Shown here: positions 1 through 8,423 of the stretch, in pieces
Layout of the letters: every line of letters starts with the position of its first letter
How positions within the stretch are numbered: the stretch's first letter is position 1
From: Micromonospora sp. RHAY321
GTDB taxonomy: Bacteria > Actinomycetota > Actinomycetes > Mycobacteriales > Micromonosporaceae
DNA length: 64,000 nucleotides
NCBI RefSeq assembly: GCF_023896955.1
Contig: NZ_JAMHIW010000018.1
Coordinates: forward strand, 1-64,000
Direction of reading: 5' to 3'
Translations under genes and position numbers: made by a program
The notes under the pieces: model-generated
The model's database searches: none
Told to the model about the DNA's origin: nothing
Seen by the model: only the letters and a program-made list of their open reading frames with translations

Positions 1-9
1 GGCGACGCC

Positions 10-30
10 CGTCGGGGCGCGGTCCCGACG
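10..30. terminator. possible stem-loop at left edge
   Basis: CGTCGGG and CCCGACG form a 7-base-pair stem with a 7-base loop. It could be the terminator of a gene lying off the left edge. The rest of bases 1-161 holds no convincing gene and should contain the promoter of the first sigma factor, but I cannot place its -35 or -10 boxes. Confidence 0.3.
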
Positions 31-161
31 TCGCAGTCACCCCACAGGACGGCCACAACCGGCACCGGTGCCGGCTCGGCGGTGGGGCTGCAACCCCCCG
101 GCGGAATGGCGAGTGTTACGACCGCCTCGGGCACGGCCCCGACGGCGAACGGGGAGGGGCA

Positions 162-728
162 GTGACAGCGATGACGAGAGCCCGCGCCGACGAGCCGCCG
201 GGTGCGACTGCCGTGGTGGACGGGGAGCACCCGGCGAAACTGAGCTTCGACGACTTCTACCACGCGCACTTTCGGAACGTGACCACCCAGCTCGGCGCCT
301 ACACCGGCGACCTGTCCCAGGCTCAGGACCTCGCGCAGGAGGCGTTCTGCCGCGCCCTCGCCCGGTGGGACCGACTGGCCCGGTACGACGATCCGGTCGC
401 GTGGGTCCGCCAGGTCGCCTGGAACCTGGCCCGGAGCCGTTGGCGGCGGCTGCGGACCGCTCGCAACCATCTGCTGCGGCAACGGCGGACGGAGGCCGCG
501 ATGGCCGGTCCGACGCCCGACCGGGTGGCGATCGACGCCGCGCTGGCCCGGCTGCCCGCCAACCACAGACGGGCCGTCATCCTGCACTACCTCGCCGACC
601 TGTCGGTCAACGAGATCGCCAGTCAGGAGGGGGTGGCCGAGGGAACCGTCAAGTCCTGGCTGCACCGTGGCCGCCTGGCGCTGGCGGGGCTGCTCGACGA
701 GAACATCGAGGGAGTGGGCAATGTCTGA
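162..728 (+). CDS. SigE-family ECF RNA polymerase sigma factor (copy 1)
   Basis: Extracytoplasmic-function sigma factor of the actinobacterial SigE type, 188 residues. Region 2 spans about residues 27-95 with FDDFYHAHF and the DLAQEAFCRALARW core-binding helix. Region 4 spans about 125-175 with LPANHRRAVILHYLADLS followed by the helix-turn-helix EGVAEGTVKSWLHRGR. The GTG start at 162 sits 4 bases after GGAGG (153-157). The paralogue at 2128 has the same start codon and spacing, so I prefer it to the ATG at 171. The last 8 bases overlap the next gene, so the two are probably translationally coupled and the membrane protein is the likely partner or regulator. No classical zinc anti-sigma gene is adjacent. 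Confidence 0.93.
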   Translation: MTAMTRARADEPPGATAVVDGEHPAKLSFDDFYHAHFRNVTTQLGAYTGDLSQAQDLAQEAFCRALARWDRLARYDDPVAWVRQVAWNLARSRWRRLRTARNHLLRQRRTEAAMAGPTPDRVAIDAALARLPANHRRAVILHYLADLSVNEIASQEGVAEGTVKSWLHRGRLALAGLLDENIEGVGNV

Positions 729-1926
729 CATCGACCCGCGGCTTCGGGACCGGTTCGCCGTGTACCGCGCCGAGACGGTCGCCCGGGTCGCCGGTCCGGG
801 ACCTGACGAGGCCCGCCGCACCCTTCGTCGGCGCCGTCGGACGATGGTCGCTGCCGCGGCGGTGACGGCGGTCGCCCTGGCGGTCGCACCGGTCGTCGCC
901 AACGCCGCACTGCGTGGCGACCGGTCGGTTCCGGCGCCGGCGGCGACCGGGGAACCGACCACCGCGCCGACGAGCGCTCCGCCACCGACGTCGCCCGCAC
1001 CGCTCACTCCCAGCACGACCACGTCCACGAGCCCGGCCGCGCCGGACGGCCGGATCAGCCGGGCCCAGCTGCTGGCCGCCCGCGTCGACCTGCCGGCCTG
1101 GCCCTCGTACGCGACAGGCTGCGCCACGTCGGACGTCCGGCTGCGGCCCCCGTCGCCCACCGAGGCCAGGCCGACGCTGGCGGACCTGGACCTGGGCTAC
1201 ACCGACCTGGACGGCGACGGCGCCACCGAGACGGTTGCCCTGGTCACCTGCCGGTCCGGCGAGGGCTCGGCGAAACAACTCCTCGCGTTCGACCGCGACG
1301 GGCGCGGTCGGATCGTGACCATGGCTCGGGTCGTTCGCACCGGGGACGGGCTCGACGACATCACGGACGCCGCCGTCACGGACGACGGGGAGGTGCGGGC
1401 GCAGGTTGCGGACATCCAGCCCTGCTGCTCGATGCCCAGTTACTGGGCGCAGAAGCAGTGGCGGACGTACCGCTGGACCGACGACCGGTTCGCCCAGAGC
1501 GACGGGCCGAGGTCCTTCGGCAAGGACACCCGGCTGACCGATCTGGCGCTGGCCGGCGGCGACCTCGTGCTGGGGCCGGTCGGCACCGACGGGAAGCGTC
1601 CGGGCACCCTGACGCTGACCGTGACGAACAACGGACCGGTGGACGTGGCGTACGTCGGCTTCGCCGAACTGGGTTTCATCGGCACGCTGGACAGCGGCGA
1701 CTCGTCGATCTGCGTACCGTGGCGGAAAGCCGACGAGTCGGGGACCGACTGCCGCACCGCCGGCCTGCGGTCCGGGGAGCGCCGGGCGTACACCTTCCAC
1801 CTCCTGGTCGATCCGGCGGCACTGGACAAGCCCCGCGTCCGGGTGGTGCATTTCGACGACCAGGACCGGCACTGGAGGGACCTGGCCTACGGCAACAGCC
1901 ACCTGGAGGTGCGGGTGGTCTCCTGA
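721..1926 (+). CDS. single-pass membrane protein paired with sigma factor (copy 1)
   Basis: A 401-residue protein of unknown function. It has a short Arg-rich cytoplasmic tail (1-42), one membrane helix (about 43-63), a Pro/Thr/Ser-rich linker (about 75-115) and a large outer domain. The outer domain opens with DGRISRAQLL and contains DLDGDGATETVAL, a motif like the calcium-binding loops of VCBS/FG-GAP repeats. A later part (TLTVTNNGPVDVAYVGF) resembles CARDB/Ig-like folds. It begins inside the sigma gene (ATG 721, 8-base overlap). The layout suits a membrane anti-sigma factor or a sensor for the sigma factor, but there is no HxxxCxxC zinc motif and the tail is short, so the role is inferred from position. 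It matches its paralogue at 2681-3886 in length and layout. Confidence 0.8.
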   Translation: MSDIDPRLRDRFAVYRAETVARVAGPGPDEARRTLRRRRRTMVAAAAVTAVALAVAPVVANAALRGDRSVPAPAATGEPTTAPTSAPPPTSPAPLTPSTTTSTSPAAPDGRISRAQLLAARVDLPAWPSYATGCATSDVRLRPPSPTEARPTLADLDLGYTDLDGDGATETVALVTCRSGEGSAKQLLAFDRDGRGRIVTMARVVRTGDGLDDITDAAVTDDGEVRAQVADIQPCCSMPSYWAQKQWRTYRWTDDRFAQSDGPRSFGKDTRLTDLALAGGDLVLGPVGTDGKRPGTLTLTVTNNGPVDVAYVGFAELGFIGTLDSGDSSICVPWRKADESGTDCRTAGLRSGERRAYTFHLLVDPAALDKPRVRVVHFDDQDRHWRDLAYGNSHLEVRVVS

Positions 1927-1936
1927 CCCGCCGATC

Positions 1937-1965
1937 GGGCCCGGCCGGCACCCGCGGCCGGGCCC
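1937..1965 (+). terminator. stem-loop terminator after copy-1 module
   Basis: Perfect 11-base-pair stem GGGCCCGGCCG / CGGCCGGGCCC with a 7-base loop, starting 10 bases after the stop codon. There is no T-tract, as is usual in high-GC actinomycetes. It separates the two sigma modules, so the second one needs its own promoter. Confidence 0.65.
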
Positions 1966-2127
1966 GCCCGTGCACGGTGGTCGACCGATCGTCCGCGCCG
2001 CCCCGCGGTCCAGATGTCCCGCACCCGACACAGCGCCCCCACCGGTCCTGCGCAACCGGCCGGCACGTCCGGTGGTGTGACGGGTGCCGGCGGGACACAC
2101 CACCCGCGGCCACCACGGGGAGGACGA

Positions 2128-2688
2128 GTGCTTGTGACGAGAGACGTACGGGTGGGCGGGCCTCCACCGGAGCCACCGGGAACCACGGTCCCCCCGCCGG
2201 CCGAGCTGGTCTTCGACGACTTCTACCACGCCCACTTCCGCGGGCTGGTGGTGCAGCTGACCGCGTACACCGGCGACCGTGGGCAGGCGCAGGACCTGGT
2301 CCAGGAGGCGTTCTGCCGGGCGTACGCCCGCTGGGACCGGCTGGCCCGCTACGACGACCCGCTGGCCTGGGTGCGCCGGGTCGCCTGGAACCTCGGCCAC
2401 AACCGCTGGCGGCGGCTGCGGACAGCCCAGGCGTGGCTGCTGCGACAGCGGGAGACGCACGTCGCGGGGCCGAGCCCCGACCGGGTCGCCGTCGACGCCG
2501 CGCTGGCGCAGTTGCCCCCGAAGCAACGGCGGGCCGTCGTACTGCACTACCTCGCCGACCTGTCGATCGCCGAGATCGCCGCCCAGGAACGCGTAGCCGA
2601 GGGGACGGTCAAGTCCTGGCTGCACCGGGGCCGGGCGGCTCTCGCGACACACCTGCGCGACACCAACGAGGAGGTGCGGGATGTCTGA
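2128..2688 (+). CDS. SigE-family ECF RNA polymerase sigma factor (copy 2)
   Basis: Second SigE-type sigma factor, 186 residues, clearly a paralogue of the one at 162-728. It shares LARYDDP, AWVR-VAWNL, RWRRLRTA, AVDAALAQLP and the helix-turn-helix VAEGTVKSWLHRGR. Region 2 is about residues 27-95 and region 4 about 123-172. GTG at 2128 follows GGAGG (2119-2123) by 4 bases, exactly as in copy 1; GTG 2134 is the alternative. The 3' end overlaps the next gene by 8 bases through the same GATGTCTGA junction. It probably recognises its own promoters, and duplication of the whole module suggests divergence of signal or regulon. Confidence 0.93.
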   Translation: MLVTRDVRVGGPPPEPPGTTVPPPAELVFDDFYHAHFRGLVVQLTAYTGDRGQAQDLVQEAFCRAYARWDRLARYDDPLAWVRRVAWNLGHNRWRRLRTAQAWLLRQRETHVAGPSPDRVAVDAALAQLPPKQRRAVVLHYLADLSIAEIAAQERVAEGTVKSWLHRGRAALATHLRDTNEEVRDV

Positions 2689-3886
2689 GCAGGAGACCCT
2701 CGGCCTCGCCGAGGAGTTCGCCCGTTACCGCCGTACCGTGCTGGCCGAGGTCGAGGTGCCCGGACCTGCCGCCGTCCGACGGGCGGCACGAGGCCGGGGC
2801 CGTCGCCGTATGGCGGCGACCGCCACCGCCGTGCTCGCGCTGTTCACCGGGTCGGCCGTCGGGTACGCGGCGATGGACGACCCGGAGCTCCGGCCGGGCC
2901 CGGTCGAGCCCACGCCGAGCGTGCCGGTGCCGCCGACGCCGAGCGCCACACCCAGCCCGACCGCCAGCCCCGCCGCGACCAGCGCCAGCCCGACCTCGAC
3001 CGTGCCCGACGGCCGGATCAGCCGGTCGCAGCTCCTGGGCGGGCCGGTGACCCTGCCGGCGTGGCGGGCCGGACGCGGCTGCCCGACGTCGGGCGTACGG
3101 CTCACGGCGGACGCCCGGGAGGGCGTGAACTGGCTCCTGGCGCTCGACCACGGTGACGTCGACGGGGACGGCGCGGTGGAGACGGTGGCGCTGGTGCAGT
3201 GCGTGCTCGGCACCGGCGGGCCGATGCAGGTGGTCGCGTTCGACCGGGACGGGAAGGGAAAGGTGGTCACGCTGGGTCGGGTGGCCGCGACGACCAAGGA
3301 CAAGCCGCAGTGGCTGTTCGCGCTCGACGTGGCCGGCGACGGCACCGTGCGCGTGGAGGTCGGCGACATCGCCCCCGGGGGCGGTTGGGCCGCCGAGTGG
3401 TCGCAGCGTCAGTGGCGCGGCTACCGCTGGAACGGGGACGCCTTCGCCCAGGTCTCCGGACCGACGACCTTCGGTCCGAACCGGCACGACATCAACCTCG
3501 TCGTCACCGCCGGCGATCTGGTGTTGGCCGACGCACCGGACGGGTCGCGGACCGGCACGGTGACCGTCGCGATCCGCAACGGAGGCAACGGTCCGGCCGC
3601 CCGCGTGGGGTTGCGACTCGGCCTGCCGGCCGCGGTGCGCGCGGACGGCGACGGCTGGAAGGCCTGCCGTAACGACCCGGAGACGACGCAGCAGCCGGTG
3701 ACCTGTGACCTTGACGGGCTCGCCGCCGGGAGGGAGATCCGGCTCACGCTGGGCTTCCGGGTGGCCGCGGGCGCCCGCGTCGGCACGGGACAGGCCGACG
3801 TGGACGCCCGGGCGATGGACGCCGACGTCGACGTCGTGGAGGAGGTCTACGAGCCCGACAACCTGGTCCGGATCACGTACCGCTGA
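2681..3886 (+). CDS. single-pass membrane protein paired with sigma factor (copy 2)
   Basis: A 401-residue protein, the same length as its paralogue at 721-1926. It has a cytoplasmic tail with the shared PGP-xx-RR pattern (1-44), one membrane helix (about 45-64), a Pro/Thr/Ser linker and an outer domain opening with DGRISRSQLL. It carries GDVDGDGAVETVAL, a DxDxDG calcium-loop-like motif, then FDRDGKGKVVTLGRV and a C-terminal CARDB-like segment. The pair of Cys residues in copy 1 (CCSMPS) is absent here. ATG 2681 lies inside the sigma gene. The likely role is membrane control of the cognate sigma factor; direct evidence is lacking. Confidence 0.8.
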   Translation: MSEQETLGLAEEFARYRRTVLAEVEVPGPAAVRRAARGRGRRRMAATATAVLALFTGSAVGYAAMDDPELRPGPVEPTPSVPVPPTPSATPSPTASPAATSASPTSTVPDGRISRSQLLGGPVTLPAWRAGRGCPTSGVRLTADAREGVNWLLALDHGDVDGDGAVETVALVQCVLGTGGPMQVVAFDRDGKGKVVTLGRVAATTKDKPQWLFALDVAGDGTVRVEVGDIAPGGGWAAEWSQRQWRGYRWNGDAFAQVSGPTTFGPNRHDINLVVTAGDLVLADAPDGSRTGTVTVAIRNGGNGPAARVGLRLGLPAAVRADGDGWKACRNDPETTQQPVTCDLDGLAAGREIRLTLGFRVAAGARVGTGQADVDARAMDADVDVVEEVYEPDNLVRITYR

Positions 3887-3890
3887 GTCG

Positions 3891-3924
3891 GTCGGCACGC
3901 CATCCTCGGCGATGGCGTGCCGAC
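3891..3924. terminator. bidirectional terminator between convergent genes
   Basis: Perfect 14-base-pair stem GTCGGCACGCCATC / GATGGCGTGCCGAC with a 6-base loop, placed between the stop at 3886 (rightward) and the stop at 3941 (leftward). Confidence 0.75.
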
Positions 3925-3940
3925 TGCCGGGGTGGCGGGA

Positions 3941-5458
3941 CTACCAGGAGGGACGCTGCAGAAGGCCGACGAACTCGACCAGCAGCCGCTCGCGCAACGC
4001 GGGCGGCGCGGCGTCGAGCAGCGTGTTCACCAGCGCCATCCGCTCCGGCAGCGGGCCGGCCGTCGACCCGCCGTCCTCTCCGGCGGCCGGTTCGGCGCCC
4101 AGACCCAGCCCGGCGGCCAGGCCGGCCACCAGCTCCGGGGTGAGCGCGTCCGGGGTGAGGGCGCCGGCCAGGGCGGCCAGCTCCCCGGGCAGCCGGACCG
4201 GGCCGGCCGCCCGGGCCGCCGCCACCGCGTCGACCAGGTCCGGCCCGAACTCGGCCACGCGGGGAGCGACCGCGGCGGTCACCGTGAGGTGCACGCTGGC
4301 CGGCAGGCCGGCGTACGACAGTTGGGGCTGGGTGTGCCAGCCGCGCGCGGTCAACTCGTCGACGAGGACGAACAGGTCGGGGCCACCCTCGGTGGCGGTG
4401 AAGCAGACCACCGTCGACTCCGGCTCGGCCATCAGCCGGAGCCCGTCGACCCCGCGCACGGCGGCGGCCAGCCCGGCCACCGCGTCCCGGGTGCGCTCGG
4501 CCAGCGCCAGGTAGCCGGAGTCGCCGAGATGCCGCAGGGTCGCGTACGCGGCGGCGATCGGCCCTCCCGAGCGGGTGGACGCGATCACCGGATTGATCAT
4601 CGTGTAGCCGGGCCAGTCCGCGTACGCGAAGTACTGCGGGGCGCGCAGCGCGGCGTCCCGGTGCAGCAGCACCGACACCCCCTTCGGCGCGTACGCGTAC
4701 TTGTGCAGGTCGACCGAGATGGAGGTGACACCGGGTACCGCGAAGTCGAACGCCGGCACCGGGGCACCGAGGCGGCGCAGGTACGGCAGGGTCCAGCCGC
4801 CGAAGCAGGCGTCCACGTGGCAGCGCACCCCGGCGTCGGCCGCCGCAGCCGCGATCTCCGCGACCGGGTCCACCACCCCGTGCGCGTACGACGGCGCGGA
4901 GCAGGCCACCAGCACCGTCTCCGGGCGGATCGCGGCGGCCATCGCGGCCGGGTCGGGGCGCAGCGTGTCCGGGGAGACCGGCACCACGTCCAGCGCCACG
5001 CGCAGGTAGTGCGCCGCCTTGGCGAACGCCGCGTGCGCGCTCGCCGGCACCACGATCCGGGGCGCCGTCAACTCCGGGTGGGCGTCGCGGGCGGCCTTGA
5101 CGGCGAGGATCAGTGATTCGGTGCCGCCGCTGGTGACGCTGCCGACCACGTCCGGGGCGGTCGTCCCCGGCCCACCGCCGAGCACCCGGCCGGCCGCGGC
5201 GACCAGTGCGTTCTCCATCGCCAGCAGGGACGGGAAGGCGGTGGGGTCCAGCCCGTTGACGTGCGCGCTCTCCCGGTGTGCGGCGGCGGCGAGGTCGTCC
5301 AGCCCCGGCACCGCCGGGTCGTAGACGTACGCGAACAGCCGCCCACCGTGGGTGGGCCGGTCACCCGCCCGCAACGCCCGGACCTCCGCGAGCGCGACCT
5401 CCGCCGCCACCCCGTCGCGGGACAGCGCCCCGCCCTCGACCCTGCTCTCGTCGATCAT
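3941..5458 (-). CDS. PLP-dependent decarboxylase / sphingosine-phosphate-lyase-like enzyme
   Basis: A 505-residue group II PLP decarboxylase-like enzyme, closest in motifs to the glutamate decarboxylase and sphingosine-1-phosphate lyase branch. The PLP lysine is K253 in SVDLHKYAYAPKG, a motif typical of the S1P-lyase subgroup. D216 in VDACFGG should bind the pyridine nitrogen, and H142 in PASAHAAF is the expected ring-stacking residue. The last 80 or so residues are Ala/Leu-rich and outside the core fold. The ATG at 5458 overlaps the end of the upstream transporter gene (ATGA), so the two are translated together. The substrate is unknown; an amino acid or an amino-alcohol phosphate are both possible. 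Confidence 0.85.
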   Translation of the reverse strand: MIDESRVEGGALSRDGVAAEVALAEVRALRAGDRPTHGGRLFAYVYDPAVPGLDDLAAAAHRESAHVNGLDPTAFPSLLAMENALVAAAGRVLGGGPGTTAPDVVGSVTSGGTESLILAVKAARDAHPELTAPRIVVPASAHAAFAKAAHYLRVALDVVPVSPDTLRPDPAAMAAAIRPETVLVACSAPSYAHGVVDPVAEIAAAAADAGVRCHVDACFGGWTLPYLRRLGAPVPAFDFAVPGVTSISVDLHKYAYAPKGVSVLLHRDAALRAPQYFAYADWPGYTMINPVIASTRSGGPIAAAYATLRHLGDSGYLALAERTRDAVAGLAAAVRGVDGLRLMAEPESTVVCFTATEGGPDLFVLVDELTARGWHTQPQLSYAGLPASVHLTVTAAVAPRVAEFGPDLVDAVAAARAAGPVRLPGELAALAGALTPDALTPELVAGLAAGLGLGAEPAAGEDGGSTAGPLPERMALVNTLLDAAPPALRERLLVEFVGLLQRPSW

Positions 5459-6870
5459 GGAGTCATGGTGCCCTTCTCGTGATGGTCAGCGGCTTCGACG
5501 CGGCGGTCGTGCGTTGCGGCGGCGAGGACCGCGGGGGTGAGGGTGTAGCGGCGGAGCAGGAGGACCGGCGGGCCGACCAGGAGGGCGGGCAGGACGGTGA
5601 AGCCGAGCAGGACACCGAGGCGGGCGGTGTCGGACTGGGCGGCGGCCGTTCCCGTGTCGGAGGAGACGTAACCGCTGAGCTGGAGCACCAGGCCGTAGAT
5701 CCCCGGGCCGAGGGCCAGGCCGAAGGTCTCCCCGGCGGTCCAGAGGCCGGTGAAGACGCCGGCCTGCCGTCGGCCGGTACGCGCCGTGTCGTACGCGATG
5801 CAGTCCGGCAGCATGGCCAGTGCGAACACCTGCTGGCCGGCGTAGCCGACGCCGAGCACGGCGACCACGAGGTAGACCGCGACCGGCGGCAGCACCGGCG
5901 CGGCCACCAGGGCGAGCGCACCGGCGGCGAGGATCAGCGCGGCGACGACCAGGGCGGCCCGCTTGCCCAGCCGGGCGCCGACCCGGGTCCAGAGCGGCAT
6001 CACCAGCAGCGCCGGCCCGACGAAGCAGACGAAGAGCAGGGTCGGCCCGCTCTTCTCGTCGCGCAGGATCTGCCCGGCGAAGTAGTTGACGCCGGCCAGG
6101 ATGGTCGCCACCCCGGCGGACTGCACCACGAAGCAGATCAGCAGCGCCCGGAACGGTCGGTTGGCTCCGGCCACGGCGAGCTGGGCGCGCAGCGTCGGTT
6201 CGCTGCCGCCGACCGTGCCGGTCGGCGCGGACCGGGTGCCGAGGAACGCGCCGAGGGCGCCGAGGGCGATCAGCACCGCCACGAACAGCCCCATCCAGCG
6301 GTGCCCGGGCACGCCATCGCCGCCGGCGGTCACCACCAGCGGGGCGACCGCTCCGGAGACCAGGATGGCCAGGGCCAGCACGGCGATCCGCCAGGTCATC
6401 AGCCGGGTGCGTTCGGCGTAGTCGTCGGTCAGCTCCGCGGGCATCGCCACGTACGGCACCTGGAAGAAGGCGAACGCGGTGGCGGTGGCGAGGAAGGCGA
6501 ACGCCACGTACGCCGCAGCGGCGGGGCCGTTGCCGAAGGGCGCGGCGAAGATGGCCGCGAAGAGCACGGCCAGCGCGAGGCCGGCGATGAGCAGGTACGG
6601 CCGGCGGGCGCCCCAGCGCGACCGGGTGCGGTCGGAGATCCGCCCGGCGACGGGGTTGACCAGCACGTCCCAGGCCTTGGGCAGCAGCACCAGCAGGGCG
6701 GCCACCCCGGCGGCCACGCCCAGCGTGTCGGTCAGGTACGGCAGCAGCAGCAGACCGGGCACCGTGCCGAACGCGCCGGTGGCCAGGGAGCCGAGCGCGT
6801 ATCCGGCGTGCACCGGCCGGGGCAGCGGGCCGACGGCGGGCGAGCCGGCGTCACCCGGCGGCGGGTTCAT
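5455..6870 (-). CDS. GPH-type sugar:cation symporter (MFS superfamily)
   Basis: A 471-residue polytopic membrane protein with about 12 predicted helices. The loop after helix 2 carries DRTRSRWGARRPYLL, the signature of the glycoside-pentoside-hexuronide:cation symporter family (MelB, XynB types), whose members import sugars or sulfonates with H+ or Na+. It stands 32 bases after the alkyltransferase-like gene and overlaps the PLP enzyme by 4 bases, so the three may form one leftward operon. Coupling to a PLP decarboxylase rather than a glycosidase is unusual for GPH transporters and leaves the cargo open. Confidence 0.85.
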   Translation of the reverse strand: MNPPPGDAGSPAVGPLPRPVHAGYALGSLATGAFGTVPGLLLLPYLTDTLGVAAGVAALLVLLPKAWDVLVNPVAGRISDRTRSRWGARRPYLLIAGLALAVLFAAIFAAPFGNGPAAAAYVAFAFLATATAFAFFQVPYVAMPAELTDDYAERTRLMTWRIAVLALAILVSGAVAPLVVTAGGDGVPGHRWMGLFVAVLIALGALGAFLGTRSAPTGTVGGSEPTLRAQLAVAGANRPFRALLICFVVQSAGVATILAGVNYFAGQILRDEKSGPTLLFVCFVGPALLVMPLWTRVGARLGKRAALVVAALILAAGALALVAAPVLPPVAVYLVVAVLGVGYAGQQVFALAMLPDCIAYDTARTGRRQAGVFTGLWTAGETFGLALGPGIYGLVLQLSGYVSSDTGTAAAQSDTARLGVLLGFTVLPALLVGPPVLLLRRYTLTPAVLAAATHDRRVEAADHHEKGTMTP

Positions 6871-6902
6871 GGGGCCGAATGTTACTCACGTTATGGCGCC
6901 GG

Positions 6903-7217
6903 TCACATCCCCTCCTCCGGCGACCAACCCGCCACCCGGATGTCCACGCCCTCGCCGCGCAGCGGCGCCCCCTCGGCCCGCAGCCGGGCCCGCGCCTCGC
7001 GTTCGTGCCCCGGAGGCAGCCGGCCCGCGGAGGTCACCACCCGGTGCCAGGGCACCGAGCCGCCGTGCCGGGCCATGATGGCGCCCACCAGCCGGGCCGA
7101 GGCGCGGCCGGTGCGCTCCGCGAGCGCGTCGGCGACGGCGCCGTACGACATCACCCGTCCGGGCGGGATCCGCTCGACCAGGTCCAGCACCGCCTCGACG
7201 TACTCGTCCGGAGTCAC
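6903..7217 (-). CDS. alkyltransferase-like (ATL) DNA-binding protein
   Basis: A 104-residue protein with the DNA-binding domain of O6-alkylguanine-DNA alkyltransferases. The active-site motif PCHRV reads PWHRV here, with W57 in place of the reactive cysteine, which defines the ATL group. ATL proteins bind O6-alkylguanine without repairing it and flag it for nucleotide-excision repair. The helix motif GRVMSYGAVADAL and the arginine-finger region ARLVGAIMARHGG are present. I chose GTG at 7217 because it gives the usual ATL N-terminus; the open frame runs further upstream but that part shows no homology. It is divergent from proB with 61 bases between them. Confidence 0.87.
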   Translation of the reverse strand: MTPDEYVEAVLDLVERIPPGRVMSYGAVADALAERTGRASARLVGAIMARHGGSVPWHRVVTSAGRLPPGHEREARARLRAEGAPLRGEGVDIRVAGWSPEEGM

Positions 7218-7278
7218 AGTCGGCCACGATATGGGAACGCAGCCGGGCCACGCCGCACGGACCACGCAGAATGGGCGG

Positions 7279-8388
7279 GTGCGCGACGCAGTCACGACGG
7301 CCCGACGGGTCGTCGTCAAGATCGGATCCTCCTCGTTGACCACCGCCACCGGCGGGCTGGCCGAAGAGCGGGTCGACGCGCTCGTCGACGCCCTCGGCCG
7401 GCTCGCCGCCGACGGCCGCGAGGTGGTGCTGGTCTCCTCCGGCGCCATCGCCGCCGGCCTGGCCCCGCTCGGGCTGACCCGACGCCCGCGCGACCTGGCC
7501 ACCCAGCAGGCCGCCGCCAGCGTCGGGCAGGGCCTGCTGATCGGCCGGTACGCGGCCAGCTTCGCCCGACACCGGCTCACCGTCGGGCAGGTGCTGCTCA
7601 CCGTCGACGACGTGACCCGTCGGGCGCACTACCGCAACGCGTACCGCACCCTGCGCAAGCTGCTCGACCTGCGCGCCGTACCGATCGTCAACGAGAACGA
7701 CACGGTGGCCACCGACGAGATCCGCTTCGGCGACAACGACCGGCTGGCCGCCCTGGTGGCCGCCCTGGTGCACGCCGACCTGCTGGTGCTCCTCTCCGAC
7801 GTGGACGCGCTCTGGACCGGCGACCCGGCCCGCCCGCAGTCGACCCGGATCACCGAGGTCCGCGACGAGGCCGACCTCGCCGGCATCACCATCGGCGGGG
7901 CGGGCCGCTCCGGCGTCGGCACCGGCGGCATGGTGACCAAGGTCGAGGCCGCCCGGATCGCCACCGGCTTCGGCATCCCCGTGGTGCTCACCGCCGCCGA
8001 CCTGGCCGCCCCCGCGCTGGCCGGCGAGCCGGTCGGCACGCTGTTCCACCCGCAGCGGCAGCGCCCGGCGGCCCGGCTGTTCTGGCTGGCCCACGCCACG
8101 TCGCCCCGGGGGCGGCTGCACCTCGACCCCGGCGCGGTCGCCGCCGTCGTCGGGCGGCGCAAGTCGCTGCTGCCGGCCGGCATCACCGCCGTGGACGGGA
8201 CGTTCACCGCCGGCGACCCCGTCGACCTGGTGGACACCGCCGGCGCACCGGTCGCCCGAGGGCTCGTCAACTACGACGCGGTGGAGCTGCCCGGGCTGCT
8301 CGGCCGCTCCACCTCGGAACTCGCCGCGGCGCTCGGCCCGGCGTACGAACGGGAGGTCGTCCACCGCGACGACCTCGTACTGCTGTGA
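7279..8388 (+). CDS. proB: glutamate 5-kinase
   Basis: Catalyses the first step of proline synthesis, ATP + L-glutamate to glutamyl 5-phosphate. The protein has 369 residues, the usual length. The amino-acid kinase domain covers about residues 8-260: VVVKIGSSSLT, substrate motif NENDTVATDEIRFGDND and GVGTGGMVTKVEAA. A C-terminal PUA domain occupies about 280-369. The GTG at 7279 gives the canonical N-terminus; the open frame extends far upstream without homology. Only 35 bases separate it from proA, so the two form an operon. In many actinomycetes obgE precedes proB; here it does not. Feedback inhibition by proline is expected from the family. Confidence 0.96.
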   Translation: MRDAVTTARRVVVKIGSSSLTTATGGLAEERVDALVDALGRLAADGREVVLVSSGAIAAGLAPLGLTRRPRDLATQQAAASVGQGLLIGRYAASFARHRLTVGQVLLTVDDVTRRAHYRNAYRTLRKLLDLRAVPIVNENDTVATDEIRFGDNDRLAALVAALVHADLLVLLSDVDALWTGDPARPQSTRITEVRDEADLAGITIGGAGRSGVGTGGMVTKVEAARIATGFGIPVVLTAADLAAPALAGEPVGTLFHPQRQRPAARLFWLAHATSPRGRLHLDPGAVAAVVGRRKSLLPAGITAVDGTFTAGDPVDLVDTAGAPVARGLVNYDAVELPGLLGRSTSELAAALGPAYEREVVHRDDLVLL

Positions 8389-8423
8389 CCAAGGGCAGCG
8401 TGTCAACACGTGAGGAGTGCAGG

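Noticed and set aside
649..2652. A 667-codon minus-strand frame over the sigma modules
   Set aside because: Antisense shadow of well-supported genes; the translation is Arg/Gly/Pro/Ala-rich with no domain.
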